A stretch of 64,000 bases of DNA from Leisingera thetidis (GTDB lineage: Bacteria > Pseudomonadota > Alphaproteobacteria > Rhodobacterales > Rhodobacteraceae), in contig NZ_CP109787.1 of the NCBI RefSeq assembly GCF_025857195.1, forward strand, positions 1,181,501 through 1,245,500, given 5' to 3'. The translations under genes and the position numbers were made by a program. Positions 46,118 through 56,091 of the stretch are shown here, in pieces; positions within the stretch are counted from its first letter, which is position 1; each line of letters begins with the position of its first letter. The notes below the pieces were generated by a model. It was not told the origin of the DNA and made no database searches. It worked only from the letters and a program-made list of their open reading frames with translations.

Positions 46118-46205
46118 CCCGCCGAAAAGACCGGCCGGGTGAGGGTTCTTTAACAGGCTTATGGCAGCTATAGGCTATTGAAATCAAAAGAACCGCTGGC
46201 AGGTT

Positions 46206-47888
46206 ATGGTGCAAGACATCCGTTCGTCCCTTTCTGCAGCTTCCGTGCGGTGGCTGGCCGGCCTGAAGGATATCTGGCGGGTGCTGCGCCACCGCGGCCC
46301 CAGCCAGTTCCAGTTCTGGCTGATCGCGCTGCTGATCGGCATCGCCGCAGGCTTTGCCGCGCTGTTCTTCCGCAAGGGGATCGCCGCGCTGCAGGCCTGG
46401 GTATACGGCGCGCCGGATGTCGACTACCTGCATTCTTTTGCGCAGGGCCTGCCCTGGTACGTGCTGGTGTCTATCGCGGCGGGCGGCGGGCTGGCGGTCG
46501 GCCTGATCCTGGACCGCTTCACCCCGGACGGGCGGGTGCGGGCGGTGGCCGATGTGATCGAGGGCGCGGCGCTGCGGGACGGGCGGGTGGAAATCCGCGC
46601 CGGCGCCGCCTCGGCGCTGGCGTCTTTCATCACGCTCTCCACCGGCGGATCATCGGGGCGGGAAGGGCCGGTGGTGCATATGGCCGGGGTGATCGCCACC
46701 TGGGTCAGCAACCGGATCAACGCCGACGGCATCACCGGGCGCGACCTGTTGGGCTGCGCGGTGGCGGCGGCGGTCTCGGCCAGCTTCAACGCGCCGATTG
46801 CCGGCGCGCTGTTTGCGATGGAGGTGGTGCTGCGGCATTTCTCGATCAATGCATTTGCGCCGATCGTGGTGGCCTCGGTTGCGGGCACGGTGATCAACCG
46901 GCTGGAGTACGGCGATGTCACCGAGTTCACCTTGGCCACCCCCGGCGCGCTGCAGTTCTATGTCGAGCTGCCCGCGTTCCTGATCCTCGGCCTGATCTGC
47001 GGCCTGGTGGCCGTGGCGCTGATGAAGGCGATCTTCTTTGCCGACAGGGTGGGCAACAGGGTGCAGCGGCACCTGCATCTTCCGCGCTGGCTGCGCCCGG
47101 CGGTGTCGGGCGCCATGCTGGGTGTCATTGCCGTCTGGTATCCGCATATCATCGGCGTCGGCTATGAAACCACGGTGCTGGCGCTGACCGGCGGGCTGCT
47201 GCTGGGGCAGGCGGTGATCTTCACCGTGGTCAAGACGGCCGCCGTGGCGGTCACCATGGGCGGGCGGATGGGCGGCGGGGTGTTTTCGCCCTCGCTGATG
47301 ATCGGGGCGCTGACCGGGCTGGCCTTTGGCCTGATCGCCACTGCGGTGCTGCCGGATGTGTCGGGCACCCATACGCTGTATGCCTTTGCCGGCATGGGGG
47401 CGGTGGCCGCGGCGGTGCTGGGGGCGCCGATCTCCACCACGCTGATCGTGTTCGAGCTGACCGGCGACTGGCAGATCGGCCTGGCGGTGATGGTGTCGGT
47501 GTCGATGTCCACCGCGCTGGCCTCGAGGCTGGTCCACCGGTCGTTCTTCCTGACCCAGCTGGAACTGCGCAACATCCACTGCGCCGCCGGGCCGCAGGCT
47601 TATCTTTTGGCGCTGATCCGCGCCGGCGCCGTGATGCGCCCGATGGGCGACAGCCGCTGCGCTTCGCTGGAGGACTGCCAGGCGCTGGCGGAGCAGGGGC
47701 TGGGCATCCGCGCTTCCGCCTCGCTGGAGGCGGCGATGCCGGTGTTCGACCGCGCCGATGTGGCCTGGCTGCCGGTGCTGATGGAGGACGGCGGCAGCGA
47801 GGAGATCATCGGCGCGCTTTACCATGTGGATGCGCTGAAAGCGTACAACCGCGCTCTGGCCGCGACCGCCGCCGAGGAGCACAGATAG
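46206..47888 (+). CDS. CLC-family chloride channel/transporter with C-terminal CBS-like region
   Basis: A 560-residue CLC protein with about 18 membrane helices. Selectivity motifs are STGGSSGREGPVV, whose Glu is the gate, and GGVFSPSL. At the position of the proton glutamate (E203 in the E. coli antiporter, second E of FIIEEM), this protein has Val (FAMEVV), as in CLC channels. Transport may therefore be uncoupled from protons; this is inference from a hand alignment. The last 110 residues resemble one CBS domain, possibly a nucleotide sensor. The physiological role is unknown. Confidence 0.92.
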   Translation: MVQDIRSSLSAASVRWLAGLKDIWRVLRHRGPSQFQFWLIALLIGIAAGFAALFFRKGIAALQAWVYGAPDVDYLHSFAQGLPWYVLVSIAAGGGLAVGLILDRFTPDGRVRAVADVIEGAALRDGRVEIRAGAASALASFITLSTGGSSGREGPVVHMAGVIATWVSNRINADGITGRDLLGCAVAAAVSASFNAPIAGALFAMEVVLRHFSINAFAPIVVASVAGTVINRLEYGDVTEFTLATPGALQFYVELPAFLILGLICGLVAVALMKAIFFADRVGNRVQRHLHLPRWLRPAVSGAMLGVIAVWYPHIIGVGYETTVLALTGGLLLGQAVIFTVVKTAAVAVTMGGRMGGGVFSPSLMIGALTGLAFGLIATAVLPDVSGTHTLYAFAGMGAVAAAVLGAPISTTLIVFELTGDWQIGLAVMVSVSMSTALASRLVHRSFFLTQLELRNIHCAAGPQAYLLALIRAGAVMRPMGDSRCASLEDCQALAEQGLGIRASASLEAAMPVFDRADVAWLPVLMEDGGSEEIIGALYHVDALKAYNRALAATAAEEHR

Positions 47889-48095
47889 GCCGCAAACGCC
47901 GGGCGGCCCGGTCTGGCGGTCTTGCGGCGGGCGGAGGCTGCACCGGAAGGGGGAAAAATTCACCGCATTTCCCCGGACCTGTGCGAATTCGGTGACACGT
48001 AAAGGTAAAGTAAATATTTTCGTTGCTCGGAAGCGGAGCCTGACCCAACACTGTGAGTGGAACACAGCAAGGCTTACTCACTTCGGCAGGAAATC

Positions 48096-48287
48096 ATGCG
48101 AAACTTCGAAATCGGCCCGCAAGAGGCTGGTGCGAAAAACAAGACGAACGAGCGGGAAAACGAACGGGCGGCACTGGAAGCGGTGATCAACTACGCGATC
48201 CAATGCGCGCACGAAACGGATATCCTGGGCGCAGGCGACGCGCTGGAGGAAGCCAGGCTGAACCTCAGCCGGGCGGTTCTCACCTGA
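48096..48287 (+). CDS. Small acidic hypothetical protein
   Basis: A 63-residue soluble protein, predicted mostly helical (ERAALEAVINYAIQCAHETD, ALEEARLNLSRAVL). An AGGAAATC site precedes the ATG closely. I recognise no family. It stands alone, on the plus strand, between clc and the DUF427 gene. Confidence 0.6.
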   Translation: MRNFEIGPQEAGAKNKTNERENERAALEAVINYAIQCAHETDILGAGDALEEARLNLSRAVLT

Positions 48288-48392
48288 GCCTGTCCCCGCG
48301 CCTGCGCAACTGGCCCGGCCCCCGCTGAGAGAGGCGGGCAGGCACGGGCTGCCGCTGCCGGTGTCCGTCCCCGGTCCGGCTGGAAACGGAAA

Positions 48393-48414
48393 CACCGGCG
48401 CCAGGGCGCCGGTG
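48393..48414. repeat. Perfect GC palindrome
   Basis: CACCGGCGCC (48393-48402) pairs with GGCGCCGGTG (48405-48414) around two bases. It lies between the small hypothetical gene and the convergent DUF427 gene. No T-run follows, so terminator function is uncertain. Confidence 0.5.
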
Positions 48415-48490
48415 CGGAAGTGTTCCGGACATGTGATCCCCTGCCGGCGGGCCGGCAGGCTGCGGCGGCGCCGCAGCCGCAGCAGGCGGA

Positions 48491-48832
48491 TCAGACCTGT
48501 TCAACCTTGACGGAGTCGCTCAGCACGAAGGCCAGGTAGCCTTTGATTTCCGCCACCGCCCCCAACGGATCCTCATAGCTCCAGGCCGCGTTTTCGGTGA
48601 CCGAGGATTTGTTGGCGATCGAAAAATAGCTGGCGTCCCCCTTGTGCGGGCAATGGGTGGACTTGCTGGTCCGGTCGAGGAAGGCCATGGCGATATCGTC
48701 ACGCGGGAAATAGATGACCGGATCCATATCGCCCTCGCTCAGCTCCAGTGCATTGGATGTTTCCCCCAATACGGCGCCGCCGGAGCGGACGGTCCAGGTG
48801 CCTTCGGCCTTGCGGATACGGATAGTTGTCAT
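48491..48832 (-). CDS. DUF427 domain protein
   Basis: A 113-residue protein of the DUF427 family (beta-barrel-like fold; signatures VIYFPRDDIAM, THCPHKGDASYFSI and AAWSYEDPL). The His and Cys residues in THCPHKGDA are conserved in the family and may bind a ligand. The biochemical function is not established. It is transcribed after pepP on the minus strand, with 75 bases between the two coding sequences on the pepP-distal side. Confidence 0.88.
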   Translation of the reverse strand: MTTIRIRKAEGTWTVRSGGAVLGETSNALELSEGDMDPVIYFPRDDIAMAFLDRTSKSTHCPHKGDASYFSIANKSSVTENAAWSYEDPLGAVAEIKGYLAFVLSDSVKVEQV

Positions 48833-48907
48833 GCGTGCTTTCCCATTCTTCTTGTTCGTGTCGTCGTGTTGTTCAGTCTATGTAGCAGCCTATGCAACAG
48901 CACTGTG

Positions 48908-50698
48908 TCACAAGGGGGCGGTTGCGGCATCAAGCCACGCCTTTGCGGCGGGGCTGAGCTGCGGGCCGGTCTTTGCCGCCACCTCCTGGTGATAGGCGTT
49001 GAGCCAGTCCCGTTCACCGGCGGACAGCATAGCAGCATTCACCAGCCGCCGGTCAACCGGGGCAAAGGTGAGGGTGCGCCAGCACAGCATGTCGCGCTCC
49101 GGGTCGCCGGTGTCAAGGGGCGGCGCCTCCTGCACAACCAGCAGGTTCTCGATGCGGATGCCGAATGCGCCCTCGCGGTAGTAGCCGGGCTCGTTCGACA
49201 GGATCATGCCGGGCTCCAGCGGCACATGGCTGGTGCGGGCCAGCCGCTGCGGGCCCTCATGCACGCTGAGATAGGCGCCGACGCCGTGGCCAAGCCCGTG
49301 GTTGAAGTCCTGCCCCGCCAGCCACAACGGCATCCGGCCGATGCATTCGATGTCACGGCCCGCCAGCCCCTTGGGCCAGCGCAGGCGGGACATGGCGATC
49401 ATCCCCTGCAGCACCCGGGTATAGGCGTCGCGCTCCTCTTCTCCGGGCGTGCCAATGGCGATGGTGCGGGTGATGTCGGTGGTGCCGTCCAGGTACTGGC
49501 CGCCGCTGTCGAGCACCAGCAGATGGCCGTCCTCCAGCCGGGTGTCGGTTTCCCCGGTGACCCGGTAGTGCATCACGGCGCCGTTCTCGCCGGTGCCTGC
49601 GATGGTCTCAAAGCTGATGTCGCGCAGGGCGGGGTCGGCGCTGCGGAAGCCTTCCAGCTTCTTCACCACGTCTGTCTCGGTGATCGTTCCGGGCGGCTGC
49701 GCATCGAGCCAGGCCAGCATTTCCACGATGGCGGCACCGTCGCGCAGATGCGCGGCAGCGCTGCCTTCGATCTCGGCGGTGTTCTTGCGCGCCTTGGGCA
49801 GGGCGCAAGGGTCGCCTGCGGGCACCATGCGGTCTCCCAGCGCGTCGGCCGCGATCTGCGGCAGGGTGCCGGACTCCGCGGCGACGGAACCATTGAGCGC
49901 GGCCGCCGCCTTGAGGAAGTCTTCGGGCGGGTGCACGGTGACGGTGCTGTCGAAATGGCCCTCAAGGGCTGTGAGCTTCTCCGCCGCCATGAACAGGTCG
50001 ACCCGCGCGTCGCTGTGCAGGATGGCAAAGCCGTGCGCCACCGGATTGCGCGCCACATCGCGGCCGCGGATATTGAGCAGCCACATGATGCTGTCCGGCA
50101 GCGTGATCACCGCCGCCGCCTGGCCTGCATCCCGCAGGCCCTTGGCCAGCCGCGCGCATTTGTCCGCGGCGCTTTCGCCGGCGTATTCGATCGGGTGCGC
50201 GGTGACGGGCTGCATCGGCGGTGCGGGCTGGTCCGGCCAGATCCGGTCCACCAGGTTTCCGCACTGCAGAAGGGTGATGCCGCTGCCCTCCAGATCCCGC
50301 GTCAGGGATGTGATCTGGCCTGCTGCATGCAGCCAGGGGTCGAACCCTATCCTGCCGCCGCCGGGAAGCTGCTTCTTCAGCCACTCCGCCAGCTGCACCT
50401 CGGGCCAGGGCACCGGCGTGTAATCCGCTGCCACCTGGCGCTTCACCTGGGTGCGGTAGCGGCCGTCGATGAAGACACCTGCAATATCGCGCAGCACCGC
50501 GCAAAAGCCGGCCGAGCCGGTGAAGCCGGTGAGCCAGGCCAGCCGCTCGTCCCGCGGTGCCACATATTCCCCCTGATGGGCGTCGGAACGGGGCACCAGG
50601 AACCCGTCCAGCCCTTCGGCGGCCAGTTCCTTGCGCAAGGCTGCCAGCCGCGGCGGGCCCTGTTCCGGGCGGGCGGTCGCATCGAAAGTCTGATACAT
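48908..50698 (-). CDS. Aminopeptidase P family metallopeptidase (Xaa-Pro aminopeptidase, M24B)
   Basis: A 596-residue three-domain M24B enzyme, as in eukaryotic-type cytosolic aminopeptidase P, removing N-terminal residues before proline. Metal ligands: the Asp residues of VLDSGGQYLDGTTDIT, His in HGLGHGVGAYLSVHEGP, Glu in LSNEPGYY and Glu in RIENLLVV. Two creatinase-like N-terminal domains fill about 1-310. The ATG at 50698 has AGGAGAG at 7 bases. Confidence 0.94.
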   Translation of the reverse strand: MYQTFDATARPEQGPPRLAALRKELAAEGLDGFLVPRSDAHQGEYVAPRDERLAWLTGFTGSAGFCAVLRDIAGVFIDGRYRTQVKRQVAADYTPVPWPEVQLAEWLKKQLPGGGRIGFDPWLHAAGQITSLTRDLEGSGITLLQCGNLVDRIWPDQPAPPMQPVTAHPIEYAGESAADKCARLAKGLRDAGQAAAVITLPDSIMWLLNIRGRDVARNPVAHGFAILHSDARVDLFMAAEKLTALEGHFDSTVTVHPPEDFLKAAAALNGSVAAESGTLPQIAADALGDRMVPAGDPCALPKARKNTAEIEGSAAAHLRDGAAIVEMLAWLDAQPPGTITETDVVKKLEGFRSADPALRDISFETIAGTGENGAVMHYRVTGETDTRLEDGHLLVLDSGGQYLDGTTDITRTIAIGTPGEEERDAYTRVLQGMIAMSRLRWPKGLAGRDIECIGRMPLWLAGQDFNHGLGHGVGAYLSVHEGPQRLARTSHVPLEPGMILSNEPGYYREGAFGIRIENLLVVQEAPPLDTGDPERDMLCWRTLTFAPVDRRLVNAAMLSAGERDWLNAYHQEVAAKTGPQLSPAAKAWLDAATAPL

Positions 50699-51049
50699 CG
50701 GCGTCTCTCCTGATGACGGGCGGGGGGCGGCGGGACGGGGTCCCGGAGGCCGCGGCAAAGACAGGCGCGGCCCAAGCGCGCGCCCTTGTTGTCCCAAATC
50801 GCTCCGGTGCTGGCAAGGGCGGCAGCGGCGGGAAATCATCGGACCTGACGGCACACCGCGAGGGGAAGGCTCCCGCCCGGCCCCGGGGCATCAAAGATGC
50901 CCTCAAAGGCCCGTTGGGCCGGGCGCCGGATGCCAAGGCATCCGGCGCCGCCGCGCGCGTCGGCGCGCGGCCATGCCCAAGGCTGAGGACGGCATCTTTG
51001 ATGCAGGCCAAAGGCGCGGGAGAGCGCCCTTGCCGCTTGCAGGGCGGGA
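50699..51049. repeat. Intergenic region packed with palindromes
   Basis: No gene. Hairpins include GGGCATC/GATGCCC (50886-50902), GGCGCCGGATGCC/GGCATCCGGCGCC (50922-50949, 13 perfect pairs) and CCGCGCGC/GCGCGCGG (50951-50970). GGCATCAAAGATGCC near 50887 is echoed in inverted form by GGCATCTTTGATGC at 50991-51004, so an outer stem is also possible. The lower edge follows the cobT stop. Confidence 0.55.
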
Positions 51050-52927
51050 TCAGCCGGCGCGTTTGATGCCCATCACCCGGGCGCGGGCGCGCGGGTCGCT
51101 GTCGAACAGCGCCGCCAGCTGCTCGGTCATCGCGCCGGCCAGCTGTTCCACATCGGTGATCGTCACCGCGCGCTGGTAATAGCGGGTCACATCGTGGCCG
51201 ATGCCGATCGCCAGCAGCTCCACCTGCTTCTTCTTCTCGACCATGGCGATCACGTCGCGCAGGTGCTTCTCCAGGTAGTTCGCCGGATTCACCGACAGCG
51301 TCGAATCGTCCACCGGCGCCCCGTCGGAGATCACCATCAGGATCTTGCGCGCCTCGCGCCGGCCCGCCATCCGCCGGTGCGCCCATTCCAGCGCCTCGCC
51401 GTCGATGTTTTCCTTCAAGAGGCCCTCTTTCATCATCAGGCCGAGGTTGGCGCGGGTGCGGCGCATCGGGGCGTCGGCGCCCTTGTAGATGATGTGGCGC
51501 AGGTCGTTGAGGCGGCCGGGCTGCTGCGGGCGGCCCTCGTTCAGCCAAGCCTCGCGCGCCAGTCCGCCTTTCCACGCGCGGGTGGTGAAGCCGAGGATCT
51601 CGACCTTCACACTGCAGCGCTCCAGGGTGCGGGCCAGAACATCGGCGCAGATCGCCGCGATGGAGATCGGGCGGCCGCGCATCGAGCCGGAATTGTCGAG
51701 CAGCAGCGTCACCACGGTGTCGCGGAATTCGGTGTCCTTTTCGACCTTGAACGACAAGGGCGTGGTCGGGTTGGCGACCACACGGGCGAGGCGGCCGGCA
51801 TCCAGGATGCCTTCCTCGCGGTCGAACTCCCACGAGCGGTTCTGCTGCGCCTGCAGGCGGCGCTGCAGCTTGTTGGCCAGCCGCGACACCGCGCCCTTCA
51901 GCGGTTCCAGCTGCTGGTCGAGATAGGCGCGCAGCCGCTCCAGTTCGGCCGGTTCCGCCAGATCCTCGGCCGCAATCTCCTCGTCGTTGGTATCGAGGAA
52001 CACCTTGTAATCCGGATCCGCCTCGGAGGCGGGCGGCGGGGCAGGCGGCTCCAGCGGCGCCTCGCCGTCGGGCATCTCGGTGTCCTCGGCCAGCTCCTCG
52101 TCGGCCATTTCGTCCATCGAGACCTGGGCCTGGCTTTCGTCCTGCTGCTGTTCCTGGCTCTGCTCGGGGCTGGCGTCGGCCTGTTCCTCGTCCGAGTCGT
52201 CCTGGCCGGTGCTGTCCGGATCGTCCTGTTCCTCGGCGCCCTCTTCGGCCTCGTCGCCCGCGTCGTCGTCCAGCTCATCCGGGTCATCGCCCAGCTGGTC
52301 GCCATAGCCGAGATCGGAAATGATCTGGCGGGCGAATTTGGCAAATTCCGTCTGGTCGGCAATCTTGTCCTGCAAATCCTCCAGCGTGCCGCCGGCCTGG
52401 GATTCGATGAAGCCGCGCCACAGCTCCATGATGTTGGCAGCCCCTTCGGGCAGCGGGCGGCCGGTGGCGAGATGGCGGATCAGATAGCCGGCCGAGGCCG
52501 CCAGCGGCGCCTCGGAGGAGGATTTCATCTGGTCATAGCCGCGCCGGATCGACTCGTTGCGGATCTTCACATCGATGTTCGACGCGGTGCCGGGCATGTG
52601 GCGCGCGCCCATCGCCTCGCAGCGGGCGGTTTCCATCGCCTCGTAGAGATCGCGGGCCATTTCGCCCTGCGGCACGTAGCGGGCGTGGGTGGCATTGTCG
52701 TGGAATTTGTGGCGCAGCGCCAGCGCGTCGGCGGTGCCGCGGGCCAGCAGCACCTCTTCGCGGCTCATCCGGCGGGAGACCTGCGGCAGCCGCATCGAGT
52801 CGCCCGAAAGCCCCGAAGGGTCGACCGTGTAGCTGACCGACAGCTCGGGGTCGTTGGCCATCACCTTGGTGGCTTCGGCCAGCGCCTTCTTGAACGGATC
52901 GGCTGGGTTGTCGTTCGGCTTTTTCAT
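51050..52927 (-). CDS. cobT: Aerobic cobaltochelatase subunit CobT
   Basis: A 625-residue subunit of CobNST, which inserts cobalt into hydrogenobyrinate a,c-diamide in aerobic vitamin B12 synthesis. A very acidic stretch (about 215-330) precedes the von Willebrand A domain with MIDAS motif [11 protein letters not shown] (DxSxS). CobT forms an AAA+ chaperone-like ring with CobS, which is encoded just upstream on the same strand. The ATG at 52927 follows a GCAAGGTG-like region; the longer upstream frame is repeat sequence. Confidence 0.96.
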   Translation of the reverse strand: MKKPNDNPADPFKKALAEATKVMANDPELSVSYTVDPSGLSGDSMRLPQVSRRMSREEVLLARGTADALALRHKFHDNATHARYVPQGEMARDLYEAMETARCEAMGARHMPGTASNIDVKIRNESIRRGYDQMKSSSEAPLAASAGYLIRHLATGRPLPEGAANIMELWRGFIESQAGGTLEDLQDKIADQTEFAKFARQIISDLGYGDQLGDDPDELDDDAGDEAEEGAEEQDDPDSTGQDDSDEEQADASPEQSQEQQQDESQAQVSMDEMADEELAEDTEMPDGEAPLEPPAPPPASEADPDYKVFLDTNDEEIAAEDLAEPAELERLRAYLDQQLEPLKGAVSRLANKLQRRLQAQQNRSWEFDREEGILDAGRLARVVANPTTPLSFKVEKDTEFRDTVVTLLLDNSGSMRGRPISIAAICADVLARTLERCSVKVEILGFTTRAWKGGLAREAWLNEGRPQQPGRLNDLRHIIYKGADAPMRRTRANLGLMMKEGLLKENIDGEALEWAHRRMAGRREARKILMVISDGAPVDDSTLSVNPANYLEKHLRDVIAMVEKKKQVELLAIGIGHDVTRYYQRAVTITDVEQLAGAMTEQLAALFDSDPRARARVMGIKRAG

Positions 52928-53000
52928 GGTCGCAAGGTGTCCTTGGTCGAAGCATTCCGCCAAGAGCAGCCGATGTCCAGCCTTCTTTGGAGTTATCAAA

Positions 53001-53064
53001 GGGCAGTGCCCGGCCGCGGGCGGGAAACGAAGTGCCCGCCCGTGGGGGCGGTCGGGCACTGCCC
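53001..53064. repeat. REP-like palindromic element between cobS and cobT
   Basis: GGGCAGTGCCCG (53001-53012) pairs with CGGGCACTGCCC (53053-53064). An inner stem is CGGGCGGG/CCCGCCCG (53017-53042). GCCCGGCCTGCCGGCCGGGC follows. Same design as the elements at 4518 and 59058. It lies in the middle of the cobS-cobT transcription unit. Confidence 0.6.
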
Positions 53065-53093
53065 GGCCTGCCGGCCGGGCGGCTCGGCTTTGC

Positions 53094-54080
53094 CTATCCC
53101 AGGCTCACGCTTGCGGCGCTTTCCGGCAGCTCCTCGTCAAAGCAGCGCTGGTAGAACTCGGCCACGGTCTGGCGCTCCAGCTCGTCGCATTTGTTCAGGA
53201 ACGACAGGCGGAAGGCATAGCCCACATCGCGGAAGATCTCGGCGTTCTGGGCCCAGTTGATCACCGTCCGCGGGCTCATCACGGTCGAGAGATCCCCGTT
53301 CATGAAGGCGGTGCGGGTGAGGTCGGCAACGGTCACCATCTGGCTGATGGTCTTGCGGCCCTTCTCGGTGTTGTAATGCGGTGCCTTGGACAGCACGATG
53401 GCGCTTTCGGCGTCATGGCTGAGGTAGTTCAGGGTCGAGACCAGCGACCAGCGGTCCATCTGGGCCTGGTTGATCTGCTGGGTGCCGTGATAGAGGCCGG
53501 TGGTGTCGCCCAGGCCGACGGTGTTGGCGGTGGCAAACAGGCGGAAGAACGGGTTCGGGGTGATGATCTCGTTCTGGTCCAAGAGGGTCAGCTTGCCGTC
53601 ATGCTCCAGCACCCGCTGGATCACGAACATCACGTCGGCGCGGCCGGCGTCGTATTCGTCGAACACGATGGCAACCGGGTTGCGCAGCGCCCAGGGCAGG
53701 ATGCCTTCGTGGAACTCGGTCACCTGCTTGCCGTCGCGCAGCTTGATCGCGTCCTTGCCGATCAGGTCGATCCGGGAGATGTGGCTGTCGAGGTTCACCC
53801 GGACGGAGGGCCAGTTCAGCCGCGCCGCGACCTGTTCGATATGGGTCGACTTGCCGGTGCCGTGGTAGCCCTGGATCATGACGCGGCGGTTGTGGCTGAA
53901 GCCGGCCAGAATCGCCAGCGTGGTTTCCGGGTCGAACTTGTAGGTGTGGTCCAGCGCCGGCACCCGGTCGGAGCCGTCAGCAAAGCCCTTGACCGTCATA
54001 TCCGTGTCGATCCCGAACACATCGCGGACCGAAATTGCTTCGGTCGGTTTCGCATTCATGTCCACAAAGCCGTCGGTCAT
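53094..54080 (-). CDS. cobS: Aerobic cobaltochelatase subunit CobS
   Basis: A 328-residue AAA+ ATPase (MoxR-like) that energises cobalt insertion by CobN with CobT. Walker A is [12 protein letters not shown], Walker B is [10 protein letters not shown], and [11 protein letters not shown] is the sensor 1 region. The ATG at 54080 is preceded by AAGGATCG. cobT follows after 166 bases. cobN is not in this window. Confidence 0.96.
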   Translation of the reverse strand: MTDGFVDMNAKPTEAISVRDVFGIDTDMTVKGFADGSDRVPALDHTYKFDPETTLAILAGFSHNRRVMIQGYHGTGKSTHIEQVAARLNWPSVRVNLDSHISRIDLIGKDAIKLRDGKQVTEFHEGILPWALRNPVAIVFDEYDAGRADVMFVIQRVLEHDGKLTLLDQNEIITPNPFFRLFATANTVGLGDTTGLYHGTQQINQAQMDRWSLVSTLNYLSHDAESAIVLSKAPHYNTEKGRKTISQMVTVADLTRTAFMNGDLSTVMSPRTVINWAQNAEIFRDVGYAFRLSFLNKCDELERQTVAEFYQRCFDEELPESAASVSLG

Positions 54081-54458
54081 CCCAGTCGATCCTTATCTCA
54101 CTTCCCTGGCATCAGGGGCCAATCCGCGGGATTGGTGCCCGATCTGGCGCGCGAGGGCAAGGGAAAGTCGCGCCGGAAACCAGCTGAGGCTGCGATTGTT
54201 CCGGAACTGGACAGGCTGCGCTGCAGGGGCCGGGCAGGCCGCTCCGGACCGCAGCAGAGTCACAGCGCCCCCGGCCGGGCAGCAGGGGGCGCGTCTGCCG
54301 GCTCTCATTGAGCTTTGGGGGGGTAGGCTGCGGCCGACACGTCTTTGCCTAGCCGGTTGCGCGGGGCGGCGTCAAAGAAATAAAGAGTCTATCGTAAGTT
54401 TTCGGCAAAAGACCGCCCATGGCGCAGGGCCGGACGGCAGCCCTGAGGGGGCGGCGCT
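54081..54458. other. Intergenic region upstream of cobS
   Basis: About 378 bases with no gene. GCGCCCCC (54265-54272) can pair with GGGGGCGC (54285-54292) without a following T-run. An AT-rich stretch at 54375-54400 may be part of a promoter. I looked for a cobalamin riboswitch (B12 box) and did not find one. Confidence 0.4.
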
Positions 54459-54827
54459 TCAGGCGGCCAGCGCCGCCTGCTGGAATTTCAGCCCGGTGTG
54501 CGTGGCGATTTCATGGCGTATCTCTTCTGTCAGAAGCTCCGGCCTGGCGTATGCCAGGCAGAGCCTGTCAAACGCGCGGCAGCTAACCGGCACGAGGCCC
54601 GCCACCTGCACAGAGGCAAACAGCCGGCTCGACCTGGCCTGGGCGGTTGCAAGCTCCAACACGGCCTGCGGCCCTTCAAGAACAAAATGCACGGCCTCTC
54701 CGCTGCGGATCATCATGCCGGTGGCGCCGCCCTGGCGCAGGGCCGGCCGGTTGCGGCTGATGTAGCTGCCGATTTCCAGGTGCCGGGTGCCGGGGGCAAG
54801 GCGGGTGGTGAGGATGAGGCGGTGCAT
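54459..54827 (-). CDS. BLUF-like domain protein lacking the photoactive residues
   Basis: A 122-residue protein whose layout resembles a BLUF (blue-light, FAD) domain: an opening strand RLILTTRLA, a helix, and GGATGMMIRSGEAVHFVLEG, which lines up with the TGALFY...FFQWLEG block of AppA. The photocycle Tyr is replaced by Thr (T7) and the photocycle Gln by Phe (F48), so a normal light reaction is unlikely. It may bind a different ligand or act as a protein-protein module. GGAGA precedes the ATG. Family membership is tentative. Confidence 0.5.
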   Translation of the reverse strand: MHRLILTTRLAPGTRHLEIGSYISRNRPALRQGGATGMMIRSGEAVHFVLEGPQAVLELATAQARSSRLFASVQVAGLVPVSCRAFDRLCLAYARPELLTEEIRHEIATHTGLKFQQAALAA

Positions 54828-55083
54828 GGGCTGTCTCCTTTGGGCGCCGGCGGCTGCCTGCCTGGCCGGTCATCCCAACCTAACCGGAAACCGCCGCTCC
54901 TGCGGGGCCGCAAAAGGATAGAACCCCTGCGCTATCCGCAGCAAAAGCGCGCCGGCCTATGCCAACGGATAGGCGTCTCGCCTTTTGTGCGCGCGGCTGC
55001 GCTGTCGGGACGCTGGAAAGGCGGGGGCGCCAAATGAACAGAGCGGCCCCGGGCCGCCCTCTGCGCATCCATCAGCTGACGGC

Positions 55084-55707
55084 TTATTTGAAGCTTTTGC
55101 TGTCCTTGATCTGATCCCAGGCCCACATGACCTCCTGCAGCTGCTCCTCCTGGCTGCGGTCGCCGCCGTTGATGTCGGGGTGCAGCACCTTGATCAGCTT
55201 CTTGTACGCCTTGCGGATGTCGGCCTTGGTCCAATCGTCCTTGGCCTCCAGAATTTCGATGGCACGGCGTTCGGTGGGCGGCAGGCGGCGGCCGGTCTTG
55301 GCGGCGCGGCCGGGGTTCTGGGTGGCGTTGGCGCCCAGAACCTGATGCGGGTCCTCGATGCCCAGCCGCGCCCAGGCGCGGGCCTCCGGGTCGCCCAGCG
55401 GCTTGGTCTCGCGCTCCCAGACCTTGTCCTTGGAGCGCTGCGCGTTCAGCTCCGCCTCGGTGGTGCCTTCGAAGAAGTTCCAGCTGTTGTTGTACTCGCG
55501 CACGTGCTCCTGGCAGAACCAGTAGAAATCATCCAGCACATCCGGTGCCTTCGGGGCGCGGAACTTGCCGGCTTCCTCGCAGCCGTCCTTGTCGCAGACA
55601 CGCACGGAGGTTTCGGACGCGCCGCTGGCGGCCCGGCGTCCGCGCGGGTTCTTTTTCTTGGCAGAGCGGATGGACATATCAAAGCCAAAGGGATCGGACT
55701 TGCTCAT
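55084..55707 (-). CDS. J-domain (DnaJ-like) protein
   Basis: A 207-residue protein with a C-terminal J domain: KADIRKAYKKLIKVLHPDING carries the HPD motif that stimulates DnaK ATPase. The N-terminal part (about 20-150) is unlike DnaJ and includes CDKDGCEEAGKFRAP and FYWFCQEH, with Cys/His that might bind a metal. It is a class III type co-chaperone with an unknown client. The ATG at 55707 has AAGGTG at 7 bases. It is divergent from bolA. Confidence 0.9.
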   Translation of the reverse strand: MSKSDPFGFDMSIRSAKKKNPRGRRAASGASETSVRVCDKDGCEEAGKFRAPKAPDVLDDFYWFCQEHVREYNNSWNFFEGTTEAELNAQRSKDKVWERETKPLGDPEARAWARLGIEDPHQVLGANATQNPGRAAKTGRRLPPTERRAIEILEAKDDWTKADIRKAYKKLIKVLHPDINGGDRSQEEQLQEVMWAWDQIKDSKSFK

Positions 55708-55813
55708 GGGGCGCACCTTCTAGACGCATCTGTTCGACTCGGAGGCAGCAGTTTAGTCTAAGGGGCGCCAGATAGAAGGGGGCGCAGGGAAAAAATATGG
55801 GGATGAGCGGAAA

Positions 55814-56068
55814 ATGAACGTGAAGCAAGAAATGGAAGCCGCGCTGCAGGCGGCATTTGCCCCCAGCGCGCTGGAAGTCGTGAACGAAAGCCGCAAGCAC
55901 GCAGGCCATGCCGGCGATGACGGCTCGGGCGAGAGCCATTTTGCGGTGATGATCCGCGCGGAGGCTTTTCAGGGCATGAGCCGGGTGGCGCAACACCGTG
56001 CCGTGCACAAGGCGCTGGGGGACATCGTGCCGCGCATCCACGCGCTGGCGCTGGACACCGGGGCCTGA
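55814..56068 (+). CDS. bolA: BolA family protein
   Basis: An 84-residue BolA/IbaG-type protein that partners with monothiol glutaredoxins in iron-sulfur cluster traffic. It has the family's LEVVNESRKHAGHAGD (invariant His region), ESHFAVMIRAEAFQGMSRVAQHR and VHKALGD. It is the only plus-strand gene between 54 and 59 kb, 106 bases from the J-domain start. Confidence 0.92.
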   Translation: MNVKQEMEAALQAAFAPSALEVVNESRKHAGHAGDDGSGESHFAVMIRAEAFQGMSRVAQHRAVHKALGDIVPRIHALALDTGA

Positions 56069-56091
56069 ACCGGAGGCCTGAAGCGGGGGGA

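Noticed and set aside
54081..54458. Cobalamin riboswitch before cobS
   Set aside because: No B12-box-like sequence was found upstream of the gene.
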